Positions 1 to 11,059 of a stretch of 64,000 bases of DNA are shown here, in pieces. How positions within the stretch are numbered: position 1 is the first letter of the stretch; every line of letters starts with the position of its first letter. Both the position numbers and the translations under genes were made by a program. Under the pieces are notes generated by a model. It was given only the letters and a program-made list of their open reading frames with translations. It did no database searches and was not told the DNA's origin. The DNA is from CAVURS01 sp963795385 (GTDB lineage Bacteria; Actinomycetota; Actinomycetes; Actinomycetales; CAVURS01), in NCBI GenBank assembly GCA_963795385.1, contig CAWCHK010000014.1:372001-436000 (forward strand), read 5' to 3'.

Positions 1-2
1 TG

Positions 3-636
3 GGCATCGGGATCGACTACTACACGGTCATCAACCTGCACGGCTTCCAGGGCCTGGTGGACGCGATGGGCGGCGTACGCGTCAACGTGACGAAGCGGCT
101 CCCGATCGGCGGCAGCCACGACGCCAGCGGCCGCGTGCTGACGAACCCGGTCTCCTACATCACGCCGGGCAAGAACAAGAAGCTGTCCGGCTACCAGGCC
201 CTCTGGTACGCGCGGTCGCGGTTCAGCACCGACGACTACGACCGGATGCGTCGTCAGCGCTGCATGGTCGGCGCCCTGGTCACGCAGTCCAACCCGGTCA
301 AGCTCCTGCAGAAGTACCCCAAGCTGGCGTCGGTCGCCAAGAACAACATCAGCACCGACATCCCGCGCCAGGACCTGCCGGCCTGGGTCACGCTGGTCGA
401 GCGGATGCAGGACGCCAAGATCACCAGCCTGCCGTTCACCTCGAGCGTCGTGAACACCTCGAACCCGGACTTCGACCGGATCCACTCGTTGGTGACCAAG
501 GCGATCAAGGCGTCGACCAAGACGTCGACCACCACGACGACGTCCGCGAGCGGGACGACGGGTACGACGGGTACGACGGGCGAAGACGGGGAAGACGTCG
601 AGCAGCAAGTCCCAGGACGTCTCGCAGGTCTGTTGA
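3..636 (+). CDS. LytR-CpsA-Psr (LCP) family protein, C-terminal part
   Basis: The open frame enters from the left edge, so the N-terminus and membrane anchor are missing. What remains is the end of an LCP catalytic domain: a DAMGGVRVNV segment, then a conserved stretch with WYARSRFSTDDYDRMRRQ, which carries the Arg/Asp residues that bind the polyprenyl pyrophosphate. LCP proteins transfer wall polymers such as teichoic acid or arabinogalactan from the lipid carrier to peptidoglycan outside the membrane. The tail is Thr/Ser/Gly-rich with GTT repeats. After those repeats the frame seems to slip by one base near 590: the other frame ends naturally in SKSQDVSQVC and a TGA at 634-636, directly before a hairpin. 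The uncorrected frame runs on into the next gene. Confidence 0.85.
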
Positions 637-644
637 GTTGCCGG

Positions 645-662
645 GCTCGCCTTCGGGCGAGC
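645..662 (+). terminator. Hairpin after the LCP gene
   Basis: GCTCGCC and GGCGAGC pair perfectly around a TTCG tetraloop, nine bases after the TGA at 634-636. There is no T-run, as is common for actinobacterial terminators. It separates the LCP gene from the convergent acyl-CoA synthetase gene. Confidence 0.6.
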
Positions 663-708
663 CGGACCGCGGACCGGACCGGGGGCCGGTTGACCCGCCT
701 GCCGGCCG

Positions 709-2364
709 TCAGGGCGTCAGGACCTCCAGCTCGCCGTCGGCGTACCGCTTGCGCAGCTGCTTCTTGTCGAACTTGCCCACGCTCGTCTTGGGCACCTCGT
801 CGATGAAGGCCCACCGCTCCGGCACCTGCCACCTGGCCACCCGGCCGGCCAGGTAGTCCCGCAGCTCGGGCACGTCCAGGCTCTCGCCCTCGGCGACGAC
901 GACGGTGGCCAGCGGCCGCTCGCCCCACTTCTCGTCGGGCACGCCGACCACGCTGGCCTCGAGCACCTTCGGGTGGGCCATCAGGTGGTTCTCCAGGTCG
1001 ACCGAGGAGATCCACTCGCCACCGGACTTGATGACGTCCTTGGCCCGGTCGGTGAGCCGCAGGAAGCCGTCGTGGGTCAGCGAGCCCACGTCGCCGGTGC
1101 GCAGCCAGCCGTCGTCGAACTTGACCAGGTTCTCGGTCTCGTCCTCGGCCTCGCGGACGTAGTACGAGCCGGTGATCCACGGGCCACGCACTTCGAGCTC
1201 GCCGACGCTCTCGCCGTCCCACGGCATCAGGCTGCTGTCCGGCCCGACCAGCCGGGCCTCGACCAGCGCGGCCAGCCGGCCCTGGGTGTCGCGGTAGTCC
1301 CAGGCCTCGTCCTCACCGGCCTGCACCGGCGGCACGGCGATGGTGCCCAGCGGTGACATCTCGGTCATCCCCCAGGCGTGCCGGACGGTGATGCCGTGCC
1401 GCTCCTGCAGGGCCCGCTGCAGGCTGGGCGCCGCGGCCGAGCCGCCGATGATGACGTGCCGCAGGGACGACGTGTCGATCTCCGGGTGCTCGTCCAGGTA
1501 GCGCAGCAGGTCGGTGAAGATCGTCGGTACGGCGCCGCTGCTGGTCACCCGCTCGGTCTGGATCATCTGCGCGAGAGGCGCGGCCTGCAGGAAGCGGTCC
1601 GGCATGATCATCGCCGCGCCGGTCAGCATCCCGGCGTACGGCAGGCCCCAGGCGTTCGCGTGGAAGAGCGGCACGATCGCCAGCACCCGGTCGCTCTGGC
1701 GCAGGTCGAAGCTGCTCGGCAGCGCGGACGTCATGGTGTGCAGGAAGTTGGACCGGTGGCTGTAGACCACGCCCTTGGGGTTGCCGGTCGTGCCGGAGGT
1801 GTAGCACATCGCCGCCGGCGCGCGCTCGTCCAGCAGCGGCCAGTCGAAGCGGTCCGGCTGGGCGTCCAGCAGCTCGCGGTAGTCGTGCACCTCGCGCCGC
1901 CCAGCGCCGCCGAGGGCTTCCCGGACCTCGTCCGGGACGGCGCCGTTGACGATCACCACGCGCACCTTGGGCAGGTGCTCGAGCAGCTTCGCGAACGGCG
2001 CCGCGAGGCTGTCGTCGACGATGACGACCTCGTCCTCGGCGTGGTTGACGACGTAGACCATCTGCTCCGGGAAGAGCCGGATGTTGATGGCGTGCAGCAC
2101 CGCGCCCATGGACTGCACGCCCAGGTACGCCTCGAAGTGCTCCTCGTTGTTCCACATGAAGGTGCCGACCCGCTGGTCGCCGTCGATCCCCAAGCCCCGC
2201 AACGCATTTGCCAGCCGGGCGCAGTCCTTGCCGACCTCGGCGTACGTCGACCGTCGGGGCCCGTCGGCGGTCCAGGTCACCACCTCGGACACCCCGTGCT
2301 CGCGGCTGCCGTACTCCAGGAGGCGGGAGATCAGCAGCGGGCCGGACATCATCGTCGACTCCAT
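709..2364 (-). CDS. Long-chain acyl-CoA synthetase (FadD-like)
   Basis: An AMP-forming acyl-CoA ligase of 551 residues, the usual length for the family. It activates a fatty acid to an acyl-adenylate and then to acyl-CoA in the cytoplasm. Visible motifs are the nucleotide-binding loop YTSGTTGNPKGVVYSH, the GWLRTGDVG hinge region, KSGGEWISSVDLEN, and the C-terminal PKTSVGKFDKKQL whose lysine serves adenylation. I start at the ATG at 2362-2364 (MESTMMSG); a second ATG four codons later is equally possible, and the longer upstream frame has no family similarity. It is divergent from the penicillin-binding protein gene, with 95 bases between them. The substrate cannot be fixed from sequence; medium or long chains are likely. 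Confidence 0.9.
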   Translation of the reverse strand: MESTMMSGPLLISRLLEYGSREHGVSEVVTWTADGPRRSTYAEVGKDCARLANALRGLGIDGDQRVGTFMWNNEEHFEAYLGVQSMGAVLHAINIRLFPEQMVYVVNHAEDEVVIVDDSLAAPFAKLLEHLPKVRVVIVNGAVPDEVREALGGAGRREVHDYRELLDAQPDRFDWPLLDERAPAAMCYTSGTTGNPKGVVYSHRSNFLHTMTSALPSSFDLRQSDRVLAIVPLFHANAWGLPYAGMLTGAAMIMPDRFLQAAPLAQMIQTERVTSSGAVPTIFTDLLRYLDEHPEIDTSSLRHVIIGGSAAAPSLQRALQERHGITVRHAWGMTEMSPLGTIAVPPVQAGEDEAWDYRDTQGRLAALVEARLVGPDSSLMPWDGESVGELEVRGPWITGSYYVREAEDETENLVKFDDGWLRTGDVGSLTHDGFLRLTDRAKDVIKSGGEWISSVDLENHLMAHPKVLEASVVGVPDEKWGERPLATVVVAEGESLDVPELRDYLAGRVARWQVPERWAFIDEVPKTSVGKFDKKQLRKRYADGELEVLTP

Positions 2365-2459
2365 GGTTCGGAGCCTGGCACAGGGCGCTGGGGGTTGGCA
2401 CCCTGTGGCGCCGGTCGCGGTCACGCCTCAGGGGCTGTCCTCGGCGGCGCCGGGCGGTC

Positions 2460-4412
2460 ATGTTGGATGGACAGGTGGCAACTCGGGGCAGGACGTGGTG
2501 GATCGCAGCGGGTGTGGTGGTGGTCCTGGGGGCCGGAGGCGCGGGGTACGCGGGGTGGCACCGGCACGAGACATCGGCCCAGGACCGGGCCGCCCGCGAG
2601 GCGGCTGAGCGCCTCGTCGCCGCGTGGCAGGGGGGCCGGCTCGGGAGCGTCGCCTGGAGCGGCGCGACGGGCCCGGCCATGCAGACGGAGTACGCGGCGG
2701 CGGTCGCGGGCATGGGCTCGCGCAAACCCTCCGTGCGGCTGGCCGGCTTCAACCGCAAGGGCGCGACGGCCGACCTCTCGGTCGCGGTCAGCTGGCCACT
2801 GGGCACCGGCCAGACGTGGGCGTACACCAGCCCGGTCACGCTGGCCGAGCGGTCCGGTCACTGGGAGGTCCGCCCCGATGGCGTCTCCGGCGCGAGCATC
2901 TTCGCCCCGATCACCCGCGACGCCCGGCTGTCCCTGTCCCGCGTCCAGGCCCCTCGGGGCGACATCACCGGCAAGGGTGGCGTCAAGATCGTCTCGGCCG
3001 GCCAGGTGGTGGACGTCGGCCTGGAACCGGCCCGGGTGGTCGACCCGGCCGGGCTGGTCAAGCAGGTGGCCAAGCTCACCGGCGTCGCGCCCGGACCGCT
3101 CGCCAAGGCGCTCGCCGCAGCCTCGCCGCACGCATTCGTCCCCGTCATCACGCTGCGAGAGTCCGACTACACCAAGCTCAAGGACAAGCTGCAACCGTTG
3201 AAGGGCACGGTGTTCCGGGCCCGGACCCAGCCGCTGGCCCTGACCCGCGACTTCGCCCGAGCGCTGATCGGCACCGTCGGCCCGGTCACTGCCGAGATCG
3301 TGAAAGCGTCCGGGAATCGTTACACCGCAGGCGATTTCGGCGGAGTGTCCGGCCTGCAGCGACAGTACGACGCGCAGCTCGCGGGCGGGTCGGCGTACAC
3401 GGTCACCGAGGTGCCGAAGGCCGCGGGCGACACGGCGCCGGTCACGCTGTTCCACACCGACGCCAAGGCCGGCCACGACCTGGCCACGACGCTGGACCCA
3501 ACGGTGCAGCGGGCGGCCGACTCGGCGCTGGCCCACCTGAAGGTTCCCGGCGCCATCGTCGCGCTGAACGTGAAGACCGCTGCGGTGCTGGCGGTTGCGA
3601 ACACCCCGAGCAGCGGGCTCGACCGCGCGATGGTCGGTCAGTACCCGCCGGGGTCCACGCTCAAGGTGGCCACGACCCTGGCCCTGCTGAAGCACGGCGT
3701 GAAGCCGTCGACGCCGGTGAACTGCCCGCCGACCGCCACCGTCCAGGGCCGGTCGTTCCGCAACTACGAGCACGAGAGCGGCGGCGTGGTGCCGTTCCGG
3801 GTCGACTTCGCCAAGTCCTGCAACACCGCGTTCGTCGGGCTCTCCCCGCGGCTGAAGGCGAACGACCTGCACACAGCCGCGTTGCAGCTCGGCGTCGGTG
3901 GGGCGTGGGGCGCCGGTCTGGGGGCCGGGCCGCAGACGTTCACCGGCAGCATCCCCGCGACGACCTCGCCCGTGGACCAGGCCGCCGCGGCGTTCGGGCA
4001 GGGGCGGAACCTCGTGTCGCCCCTGTCGATGGCCGTGCTGGCCGACAGCGTGGCCCGGGGGCGGTTCGTCGCTCCGAGCCTCGTCACCTCGCCGGCCCCG
4101 GCATCGGGTGCCCCGGGCCCGGGCGCGGGCGCGCCGACGGCCGGACAGATCGCCACGCTGCACTCACTGATGCGCCAGGTAGTCACCAGCGGCACGGCGG
4201 CCGGGCAGTTCAGCGGGGTACCGGGCGGCCCGATCTTCGCCAAGACCGGGACCGCCGAGTTCGGCAGCACCTCGCCCCCGCCGACGCACGCGTGGCTGGT
4301 CGGCTGGCAGGGCAACGTGGCGTTCGCGGCGTTCGTCGAGGAGGGCAAGAGCGGCGGCAGCGTCGCCGGGCCCGTCGTGCGCGACTTCCTGACCGCCCTG
4401 CACCACGGCTGA
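2460..4412 (+). CDS. Class B penicillin-binding protein, MecA-N/PBP2a type
   Basis: About 650 residues. A short cytoplasmic end is followed by one transmembrane anchor (WWIAAGVVVVLGAGGAGYAG), an NTF2-like MecA-N domain, a PBP dimerisation domain and a transpeptidase domain. All three active-site motifs are present: STLK with the acylated serine in PPGSTLKVA, SCN in KSCNTAF, and KTG in FAKTGTAEFG. It should cross-link peptidoglycan on the outer face of the membrane. The start is the ATG at 2460; a GTG at 2475 is an alternative. No glycosyltransferase domain is present. Actinobacteria commonly carry such a PBP besides PbpA and FtsI; nothing here shows beta-lactam resistance. Confidence 0.92.
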   Translation: MLDGQVATRGRTWWIAAGVVVVLGAGGAGYAGWHRHETSAQDRAAREAAERLVAAWQGGRLGSVAWSGATGPAMQTEYAAAVAGMGSRKPSVRLAGFNRKGATADLSVAVSWPLGTGQTWAYTSPVTLAERSGHWEVRPDGVSGASIFAPITRDARLSLSRVQAPRGDITGKGGVKIVSAGQVVDVGLEPARVVDPAGLVKQVAKLTGVAPGPLAKALAAASPHAFVPVITLRESDYTKLKDKLQPLKGTVFRARTQPLALTRDFARALIGTVGPVTAEIVKASGNRYTAGDFGGVSGLQRQYDAQLAGGSAYTVTEVPKAAGDTAPVTLFHTDAKAGHDLATTLDPTVQRAADSALAHLKVPGAIVALNVKTAAVLAVANTPSSGLDRAMVGQYPPGSTLKVATTLALLKHGVKPSTPVNCPPTATVQGRSFRNYEHESGGVVPFRVDFAKSCNTAFVGLSPRLKANDLHTAALQLGVGGAWGAGLGAGPQTFTGSIPATTSPVDQAAAAFGQGRNLVSPLSMAVLADSVARGRFVAPSLVTSPAPASGAPGPGAGAPTAGQIATLHSLMRQVVTSGTAAGQFSGVPGGPIFAKTGTAEFGSTSPPPTHAWLVGWQGNVAFAAFVEEGKSGGSVAGPVVRDFLTALHHG

Positions 4413-4458
4413 CCGCAGCCGGCGGCGACGGCTCCCGGGTGCGGCTTCTGTCGCCCAA

Positions 4459-4498
4459 CGGTGCAACGGCGCGTCACGCCAGACGCAGAGTTGCACCG
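4459..4498. promoter_or_regulatory. Inverted repeat between PBP and GGDEF-EAL genes
   Basis: CGGTGCAAC at 4459-4467 is the exact reverse complement of GTTGCACCG at 4490-4498, with 22 bases between. It lies 46 bases after the PBP stop and about 50 before the next start, so it may be a terminator for the first or an operator for the second. Confidence 0.4.
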
Positions 4499-4550
4499 AT
4501 GTGGGCGAATCGGCGTACAGGAGTGGTGCCGGGCAGCCGACATCACAGAG

Positions 4551-6743
4551 ATGGAGCGCCCGGCTGACGGACCGCGCGCGCTGGTCGCCGAGGACGCCTC
4601 CACCACCGGTCACCGGCCGGGCGGGACGGCACCCGGCCCGGACCGGCGCGCGCTCGACCGCGCCGTCTTCGCGGTCGCGACGGTGCCGGCCGACCTCGAG
4701 CGGCTGCGCGTCGTCGTCGTCAGCGAGGTCGCTGCGCTGGTGCCGCGGGCCGTTGCCTCCCTCGAGCTGGCCGACTCCGCCCGCGGCCAGGAGGTGCTGC
4801 GCCTCGGCGCGACGGCACCCGATCCCCTGCACCTCGTGCTGCCGGTGCGGGCCGACGGCATGGTCGTCGCGCGTGCTCGGCGTACGCACGGTCGCAGCCG
4901 CTGTCCGCGGCCGAGGACCGACGACGTACGCCGGCTGGGCGAGGTCGTCGGACGGCGGGTCGTCGACGCGGTGCACGGCACGCCGCAGGAGCGGGCCACC
5001 GTCGAGGCCCTGCGCACCCGCGAGCACCAGCTGCTCGCGGCGCAGCGGATGGCCAGCATCACCGTCTGGCACTGGAACGGGTCAGCGAGAACACGATCGA
5101 GTGGCTCGACGCCGACGGCCGCGACCTCGGGCTGGACGGCCTGGGCAAGACCCAGGAGGAGTACCTCGCGGGCATCCACCCTGACGACGTCGAGGAGCAC
5201 AACCGCCGGCTCCTGGCGCTGCTCGCCGCGCCCGGGCAGTGCCGAGGTCGAGCTGCGCTACCGCTGGGAGGACGGCTGGCGCAACTGGTACCTCTGGGCC
5301 GAGTCGGTGGCCGACGAGCGCGGCGTGGTGCAGTCCCTGTGGGGCACGACCCAGGACGTCACGGCCGCAGCGCGCGGCCGAGGCGGCGATCCGGCGACTG
5401 GCCGTGACCGACTCGCTGACCGGGCTGGCCAACCGGCCGCACCTGCAGGACCAGCTCGAGCGCGCGCTGCGAGCCGGCCGCGGCGAGTGCGCCCTGCTGC
5501 TGCTGGACCTGGACCGGTTCAAGACCGTCAACGACACCCTCGGGCACCTGGTCGGCGACCAGCTGCTGGTCGAGCTCGGGCGGCGGCTGGCCCGTTCGCC
5601 CGCGAGGGCGGCCGGTCGGGCGGCTCGGTGGCGACGAGTTCCTCGTCGTCGATCCCCGGCGGGTCGCTGGCCAGCGCCCAGGACGCTGGCCCAGCGGGTG
5701 ATGACCGCGGTCGAGCGAGCCGGTGCGTCGTGCGCGGACACGCCGCGCCGCTCGCCACCCGGGCCAGCATCGGCATCGCTGCCACCCGGCGCCGCGCCGG
5801 CATCACGCGCCAGCGACCTCTACCGCGAGGCCGACATCGCGCTGTACGCCGCCAAGGACGCCGGCCGGGGCCGCATCGCGGCGTACGACGACGAGCTGGA
5901 CCTCGCGCACCGGCGAGCGGCAGTCGGTCGAGGCGTCCCTGCGGGCGGCGCTGAGCCGCGGCGCGCGTGCATCCGCTCTACCAGCCGATCGTCGCGCTGG
6001 GCGCGCTCGGCCGGCGACGACCGGCTGGTCGGGTGCGAGGCGCTGGCCCGGCTGGGGCCGGACCTGACCGCGCCGTGGCGCCGGTGGCGTTCGTGCCGGT
6101 GGCCGAGGAGACCGGGCTGATCGCCGACGCTGGACGAGGCGGTGTTCGCCCGGGCCGCCGCACGAGGTGCTGGCGCCGGACCAGGCCCGCGGCGGCCGGC
6201 TCAGCGTCGCCGTCAACCTCTCGCCGCGCAGCCTGCAGGTGCCCGGGCTGGCCGACCGGCTGGCGCCGACGCTGACCGAGCTCGGGCTGGCCGGCCGCGC
6301 GCTGCGGATCGAGATCACCGAGAGCAGCCTGGCCGAGCCGACGCCCGACGCTGCTCGGCACGCTGGCTGCGCTGCGCGAGCTCGGCGCGACGGTCGGCAT
6401 CGACGACTTCGGCACCGGCTACTCCGCGCTGTCCTACCTGCAGCGGTTCGACCTGGAGTTCCTCAAGGTCGACCGCTCGTTCGTGGCCCGGGTCACCCAC
6501 GACGGCAAGGCCCGGGCGGTCATCCGGGCCCTGGTCGACCTGGCCCACGCGCACGACCTGAGCGTCGTGGCCGAGGGCGTCGAGACGGCGGAGCAGCTGG
6601 AGATCATCCGCGAGCTCGGCTGCGACAAGGCCCAGGGCTTCCTGCTCGGCCGCCCGATGCCGCGCGGCCAGCCTGCTGGCCCGCTCGCGGCGCCGACCGC
6701 CCGCCCCGCGCCCGTGCTCCCCTCCGGCCGCGGTGCTCCCTGA
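4551..6743 (+). pseudogene. PAS-GGDEF-EAL cyclic-di-GMP signalling protein, frame broken as given
   Basis: Pieces in all three forward frames join into one protein of about 720 residues. The order is an N-terminal GAF-like region, a PAS-like domain (RYRWEDGWRNWYLWAE), a diguanylate cyclase domain (VTDSLTGLANR, LLLDLDRFKTVNDTLGH, then GGDEF at 5627-5641), and an EAL phosphodiesterase domain (EAL at 6037-6045, VAVNLSPRSLQVPG, IDDFGTGYSALSYL, VVAEGVETAEQLEII, QGFLLGRPMPR). Both signature motifs are intact, so the protein could make and break c-di-GMP. At least eight frame changes are needed, for example near 5079, 5236 and 5380. Every domain is conserved on both sides of each break, which fits sequencing error better than decay. 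The start is the ATG at 4551; the stop lies inside an inverted repeat. Confidence 0.8.
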
Positions 6744-6794
6744 CGGCCGGTTGGCGACGGACATTTCGGGCGCGGATCACCGGCCGTCAGGGAG
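6736..6794 (+). terminator. Long inverted repeat after the GGDEF-EAL gene
   Basis: CTCCCTGACGGCCGG at 6736-6750 pairs perfectly with 6780-6794; the loop is 29 bases. The left arm contains the TGA that ends the EAL frame. It could end that transcript, or serve as an operator for the BTAD regulator starting about 20 bases downstream. Confidence 0.5.
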
Positions 6795-6814
6795 TACGGC
6801 GGCCGTGCGGGAGC

Positions 6815-9800
6815 ATGGGGCGCGTGAAGGTTCGCAGCTGCTCGGGCCGGTCGACGGTCAGCTCGTGACGACGGCGACGCCGCTGGACGTCCGCGGTGCG
6901 CGGCCGCGCGCCCTGCTGGCCCGGCTCGCCCTGGCCGCGCGGCGAGGTGGTGCCCGGCCGGCACGCTGGTCGCCGACCTCTGGGGCGACGACGCGCCGAG
7001 CACCAACGCCCTGCACACCCTGGTCTCCCGGCTGCGCCGCGACCTGGCCGGCGACGCCGGCGCCTGGGCTCCCACCCGGCCGGCTACCAGCTGCGGGTCG
7101 ACCGCAGCGACGTCGACGCCCTGCGCGCCGAGGACCTGGCCGACGCAGGCCCGCGCCGCCCTGGCCCGCGGCCGACTGCGCCGCGGCCGAGGCCGCGGCC
7201 CGGGCCGGGCTGCGCGCTGTTCCACGGCCCGGCCCTCGCCGACATCGGCGACCCGCCGTACGCCGCGGGCGGCCGCGGCCGCGCTGGACCAGCTCCGGCT
7301 CGGCGCTGACCGAGGACGGCGCCGAGGCCGAGCTCGGCGCGGGCCGGTGCCCGACCTGGCCGAGCTCGAGGCCGCGCCCGGGCCCACCCGCTGCGCGAGC
7401 GCCTGCAGGGGCGCTGTCCGGGCGCTGTACGCCGCCGGGCGGCAGGCCGACGCGCTCGCGGCGTACGACCGGACCCGGCGCCAGCTCGCCGACGAGCTCG
7501 GCGTCGACCCCTCGCCCGCCGCTGGAGCAGATCCACCTCGCGGTGCTGCGCCAGGACGCCGGCGCTGCTGCCCGCCGCCGGCCCGACCGACTCCGGCGCG
7601 GACGCCGGTCCGGCACGGCAACCTGCGGACCGCCCTGACCAGCTTCGTCGGCCGCGAGGGCGAGGTCGCAGCGGGTGCGACGGCCCTGCGCCGGAGCCGC
7701 GGCTGGTCACCCTGGTCGGGCCGGGTGGCGCCGGCAAGACCCGGCTCGCCCTGGAGACCGGGCACCGGCTGGAGCGCGACTGCCCGGCGGGGTCTGGCTG
7801 GTCGAGCTGGCCCCGGTGCACGACCCGCTCGACCTGGCCGCACGCCGTGCTGTCCGCCCTCGGCCTGCGCGAGCGCCGGCTGCTGGACCGCGCCGGGCGA
7901 CACCCGCGGCGCCGCCCGAGCCGGCGAGTGCCCTCGACCGCCTGGTCGAGGCGCCTCGCCGGCGCCGAGCTGCTGATCGTCCTGGACAACTGCGAGCACC
8001 TGATCGCGGCCGTCGCCGAGCTGGCCGACCAGGTGCTCGCCGCCTGCCCCGGCGTCCGGCTGCTGGCGACCAGCCGCGAGCCGCTGGGCATCACCGGCGA
8101 GACCGCTGTGCCCGCTGCCGCCGCTGGCGCCTGCCGCCGCTCGGTGCCGACGCCGGACGCAGGCCCTGACCTACGCCGCCGTGCGGCTGCTCGCCGACCG
8201 GGCCACCGCGGTGCAGCCCGGGCTTCGTCGTCGACGCCGACACCGTCGGCGCCGTCGTCTCCATCTGCCGGCGGCTGGACGGCCTGCCGCTGGCCATCGA
8301 GCTGGCCGCCGCGCGGCTGCGGGCGATGTCGGCCCAGCAGATCGCCGGCCCGGCTCGACGACCGGTTCCGGCTGCTGACCGGCGGCAGCCGCACGGCGCT
8401 GCCCCGCCACCGCACCCTGCTGGCCGTCGTGGAGTGGAGCTGGGACCTGCTGGAGAAGCCGGAACGCCTTCTGCTGCAACGACTTGCGGTCTTCGCCGGG
8501 CCGGTGCGGCTCGAGCTGATCGAGAGCATCTGCGCCGACGACGAGCTGCTGCCCGAGGCCGAGGTGCTCGACGCTGCTGGCCACGCTGGTCGACAAGTCG
8601 CTGGTCGACGCGGTCGGTGCCGGCGAGGTGCGCTACCGCCTGCTCGAGACGGTGCGGGCGTTCGCGGCCGACCGGCTGGCCGAGTCCGGCGAGGCCGTAG
8701 CGGTGCGGGACCGGCACGCGGCGTACCTGCTCGACCTGGTCGAGCACGCCGAGCCGTTGCTGCGCAGCGCGGACGAGCTGGTCTGGCTGGCCCGGCTCGA
8801 CGCCCTGCGCGACGACCTCCTCGCGGCGCTGCGCTGGTGCATCGACTCCGGGGCGGCCGACCCGGCGGTGCGGTTCGTCGCCGGCCTGGGCTGGTACCTG
8901 CACCTGCGCGGCATGACCAGCGAGATGGCTGCACTGGCCGCGCGAGGCGCTGGCCCTGGCCGGCGACGTCGACCCGGTCGCGCTGGCCATCACCCACGCG
9001 TTCCTGGCCATGGGGTCGGCCGAGCGACGGCGACCTGGCCAGCGGCGCGCGCGCCGCTGCAGACGGCGATCGAGAAGGCCGCCGCGGCGCCGGACCGCGT
9101 CGGCCCACCCGATCGTGGCGCTGCTCGAGCCGGCGTCGTACCTGTTCGCGGCCAGAGTTCGAGCAGGGCATGGCCGCCGTCGAGCGGATCGTCGCCGAGC
9201 ATCCGGACCAGTGGACCCGCGGCGTCGCCCTGATCCTGCAGGGCCACGCGATGGAGAACGTCGGCGACTCACGCCGGCCGTCGCCGCCTGCTACGAGAGG
9301 GCGTTCGCGATCTTCAGCGAGCTCGGCGAGCGCTGGGGGCAGGCGATCGCGCTGAGCTCGCTCGGCGAGATCCAGGAGGGCAGCGGCGACTTCGCCGGGG
9401 CGCTGGCCGGCTACGAGCGGGCGCTGGCCTACCTGCGCGAGCTCGGAGACCAGCCGACGACGTCACGATGACCTTGGTCCGGCTGGCCCGGATGCGGCTG
9501 CTGACCGGCGACCGGGACGGCGCGGAGACCGCGCTGGCCGAGGCCCAGGAGACGGCCGCAGCAGTTCAACGCGCCGGCCCAGGTCGCCGTCGTCGAGGTC
9601 GGGCTACGCCAACCTGGCCCGCGCCGACGGCGACCTGGACGAGCGCCGAGCGCCGGCTGCGGGCGGTCGTCGGCCCAGAGCCGGCCGGTGGCTTCGGGCC
9701 GCTGCAGCTGCGCGCCATGGTGGCCGCGGCGCTCGCCCGCGTGATCGTCGTCGAGCGCGGGCGGCTGGACGAGGCGCGCGAGCTGCTCGCGCAGCGCGCT

Positions 9801-10120
9801 GGCCTTCGCCCGGCGCAGCCGCGACGTGCCGGTCATGGCCGACGTGATCGGCGCGTGGGCCGCCCTGGCCCTGGCCGAGGGCGACCCGACGGCGGCGGCC
9901 CGCATCCTCGGCCTGTCGGTGGCGGTGCGCGGCCTGCCCATGCCGCCGCTCGGCGACGCCGGCCGACCTGGCCGGCAGCGGTGCGCGGCCAGCTCGGCGA
10001 CGCCGGCCTACGACGCGGCGTACGACGAGGGGCCGGCCTGGACCGCGAGGCGGCGCTCGAGGCCCTGATCGCCTGGGCCGGGCTGACGGCCGAGGACCTG
10101 ACCGCCTCACTGCGACCTAG
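6815..10120 (+). pseudogene. BTAD/NB-ARC/TPR transcriptional regulator (AfsR/SARP type), frame broken as given
   Basis: Fragments in three frames assemble into one protein of about 1,080 residues. The order is a winged-helix DNA-binding region (GARPRALLARLALAA, TLVADLWGDDAPSTNALHTL), a bacterial transcriptional activation domain (about 7100-7560), an NB-ARC/AAA ATPase and a TPR-like C-terminus. The ATPase has a Walker A LVGPGGAGKTRLALE near 7710, a Walker B LLIVLDNCEHLI near 7975, LATSREPLGITGE and GLPLAIELAAARL. Such regulators activate secondary-metabolite or stress genes after ligand or ATP binding. At least ten frame changes are needed, nearly all single surplus bases. The start is uncertain: an ATG at 6815 or GTG at 6824. 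The end is near 10120. The convergent DrrAB-like exporter genes are a frequent partner of such regulators. Confidence 0.75.
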
Positions 10121-10173
10121 CCCCGGATCGCGTAGTCCGGACCGGATCACGCGGCGGCCCCAGGCAGCGAGTT

Positions 10174-10208
10174 GTCAGGCCCTGCGGGGTCCCACCGCAG
10201 GGCCTGAC
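10174..10208. terminator. Bidirectional terminator, perfect 13-bp stem
   Basis: GTCAGGCCCTGCG at 10174-10186 is exactly complementary to 10196-10208 around a 9-base loop. It lies between the convergent ends of the BTAD regulator and the ABC permease, and is probably a terminator for both. Confidence 0.8.
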
Positions 10209-10221
10209 ACGTGGCGGCGGG

Positions 10222-11059
10222 CTAGGTCCGGCGGTACTTCGCCACCGCCAGCGGGGCGAACACGACGACCAGCCCGACCATCCAGCCCAGGCTCCAGAGC
10301 AGCTCGGTGCCCGGGTTGCTGCCCGGCCAGCAGGTCGCGGGTCGCGTTGACCAGGTGGGTGACCGGGTTGATGTGCACCCAGGACTGCAGCCAGCCCGGG
10401 CAGCGTCGAGGTCTGGACGAACGCGTTGCTGCCGAAGGTCAGCGGGAACATCACCGGGAAGACGAAACCCTGCACCTGCTGCGGCTTCCGGACGAACAGC
10501 GCGACCAGCACGATCACCCAGCACAGGGCGAACGCGAAGCCGAGGACCAGCAGCGAGCCGGCGAGGACACCGAGGACGCCGCCCGCCGGGCGGAAGCCCA
10601 GGATCATCCCGAAGCCGAGCACGACGGCGACCGTGACGACGTACCGGATGATGTCGCACAGGATCGTGCCGAACAGCGGCGCCCACCGCGCGATCGGCAG
10701 CGTGCGGAACCGGTCGAAGATCCCCTTGGTGATGTCGTCGGCCAGCCCGACGCCGGTGCCCGCGCTGGCGAAGACGACGGTCTGCACGAGCAGGCCCGGC
10801 AGGAGGTACTGCAGGTAGGCGTGCTGGCTGCCCGGCGACCGCGCCGCCGAACAGGTAGACGAACAGCACGATGAAGATGATCGGCTGCAGGGTCAGGTCG
10901 AGCAGGCTCTCCGGGGATCGCTTGATCCGCATCAGGTTTCGCCAGGTGATGGTGAACCCGTGCCGCAGTCCGGCGGCCGGCGAGACCCGCCGGTACGGCC
11001 GGCGGCCGGCCGGCTGGTCAGGGGCTCGCGGTCGCGGGGGTGAGTGTGGCGGTGGTCAT
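10222..11059 (-). pseudogene. ABC-2 type exporter permease (DrrB-like), frame broken as given
   Basis: Repairing four single-base surpluses gives exactly 278 codons. The protein has a cytoplasmic N-terminus (LRHGFTITWRNLMRIKRSPE) and about six membrane segments, including IIFIVLFVYLFGGAVAG, YVVTVAVVLGFGMILGF and LGFAFALCWVIVLVALF. The NPVTHLVNATRDLLAG stretch is typical of ABC-2 permeases of the daunorubicin-resistance (DrrB) family. With its ATPase it should export a hydrophobic compound. The start is the ATG at 11057-11059, which overlaps the ATPase stop as ATGA, so the pair is translationally coupled. The breaks lie near 11013, 10840, 10403 and 10322. Confidence 0.85.

Noticed and set aside
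4551..10120. Genuine pseudogene decay of the GGDEF-EAL and BTAD genes
   Set aside because: All domains and catalytic motifs are intact on both sides of each break, there are no in-frame stop mutations or deletions, and housekeeping genes such as hutU show the same kind of break.
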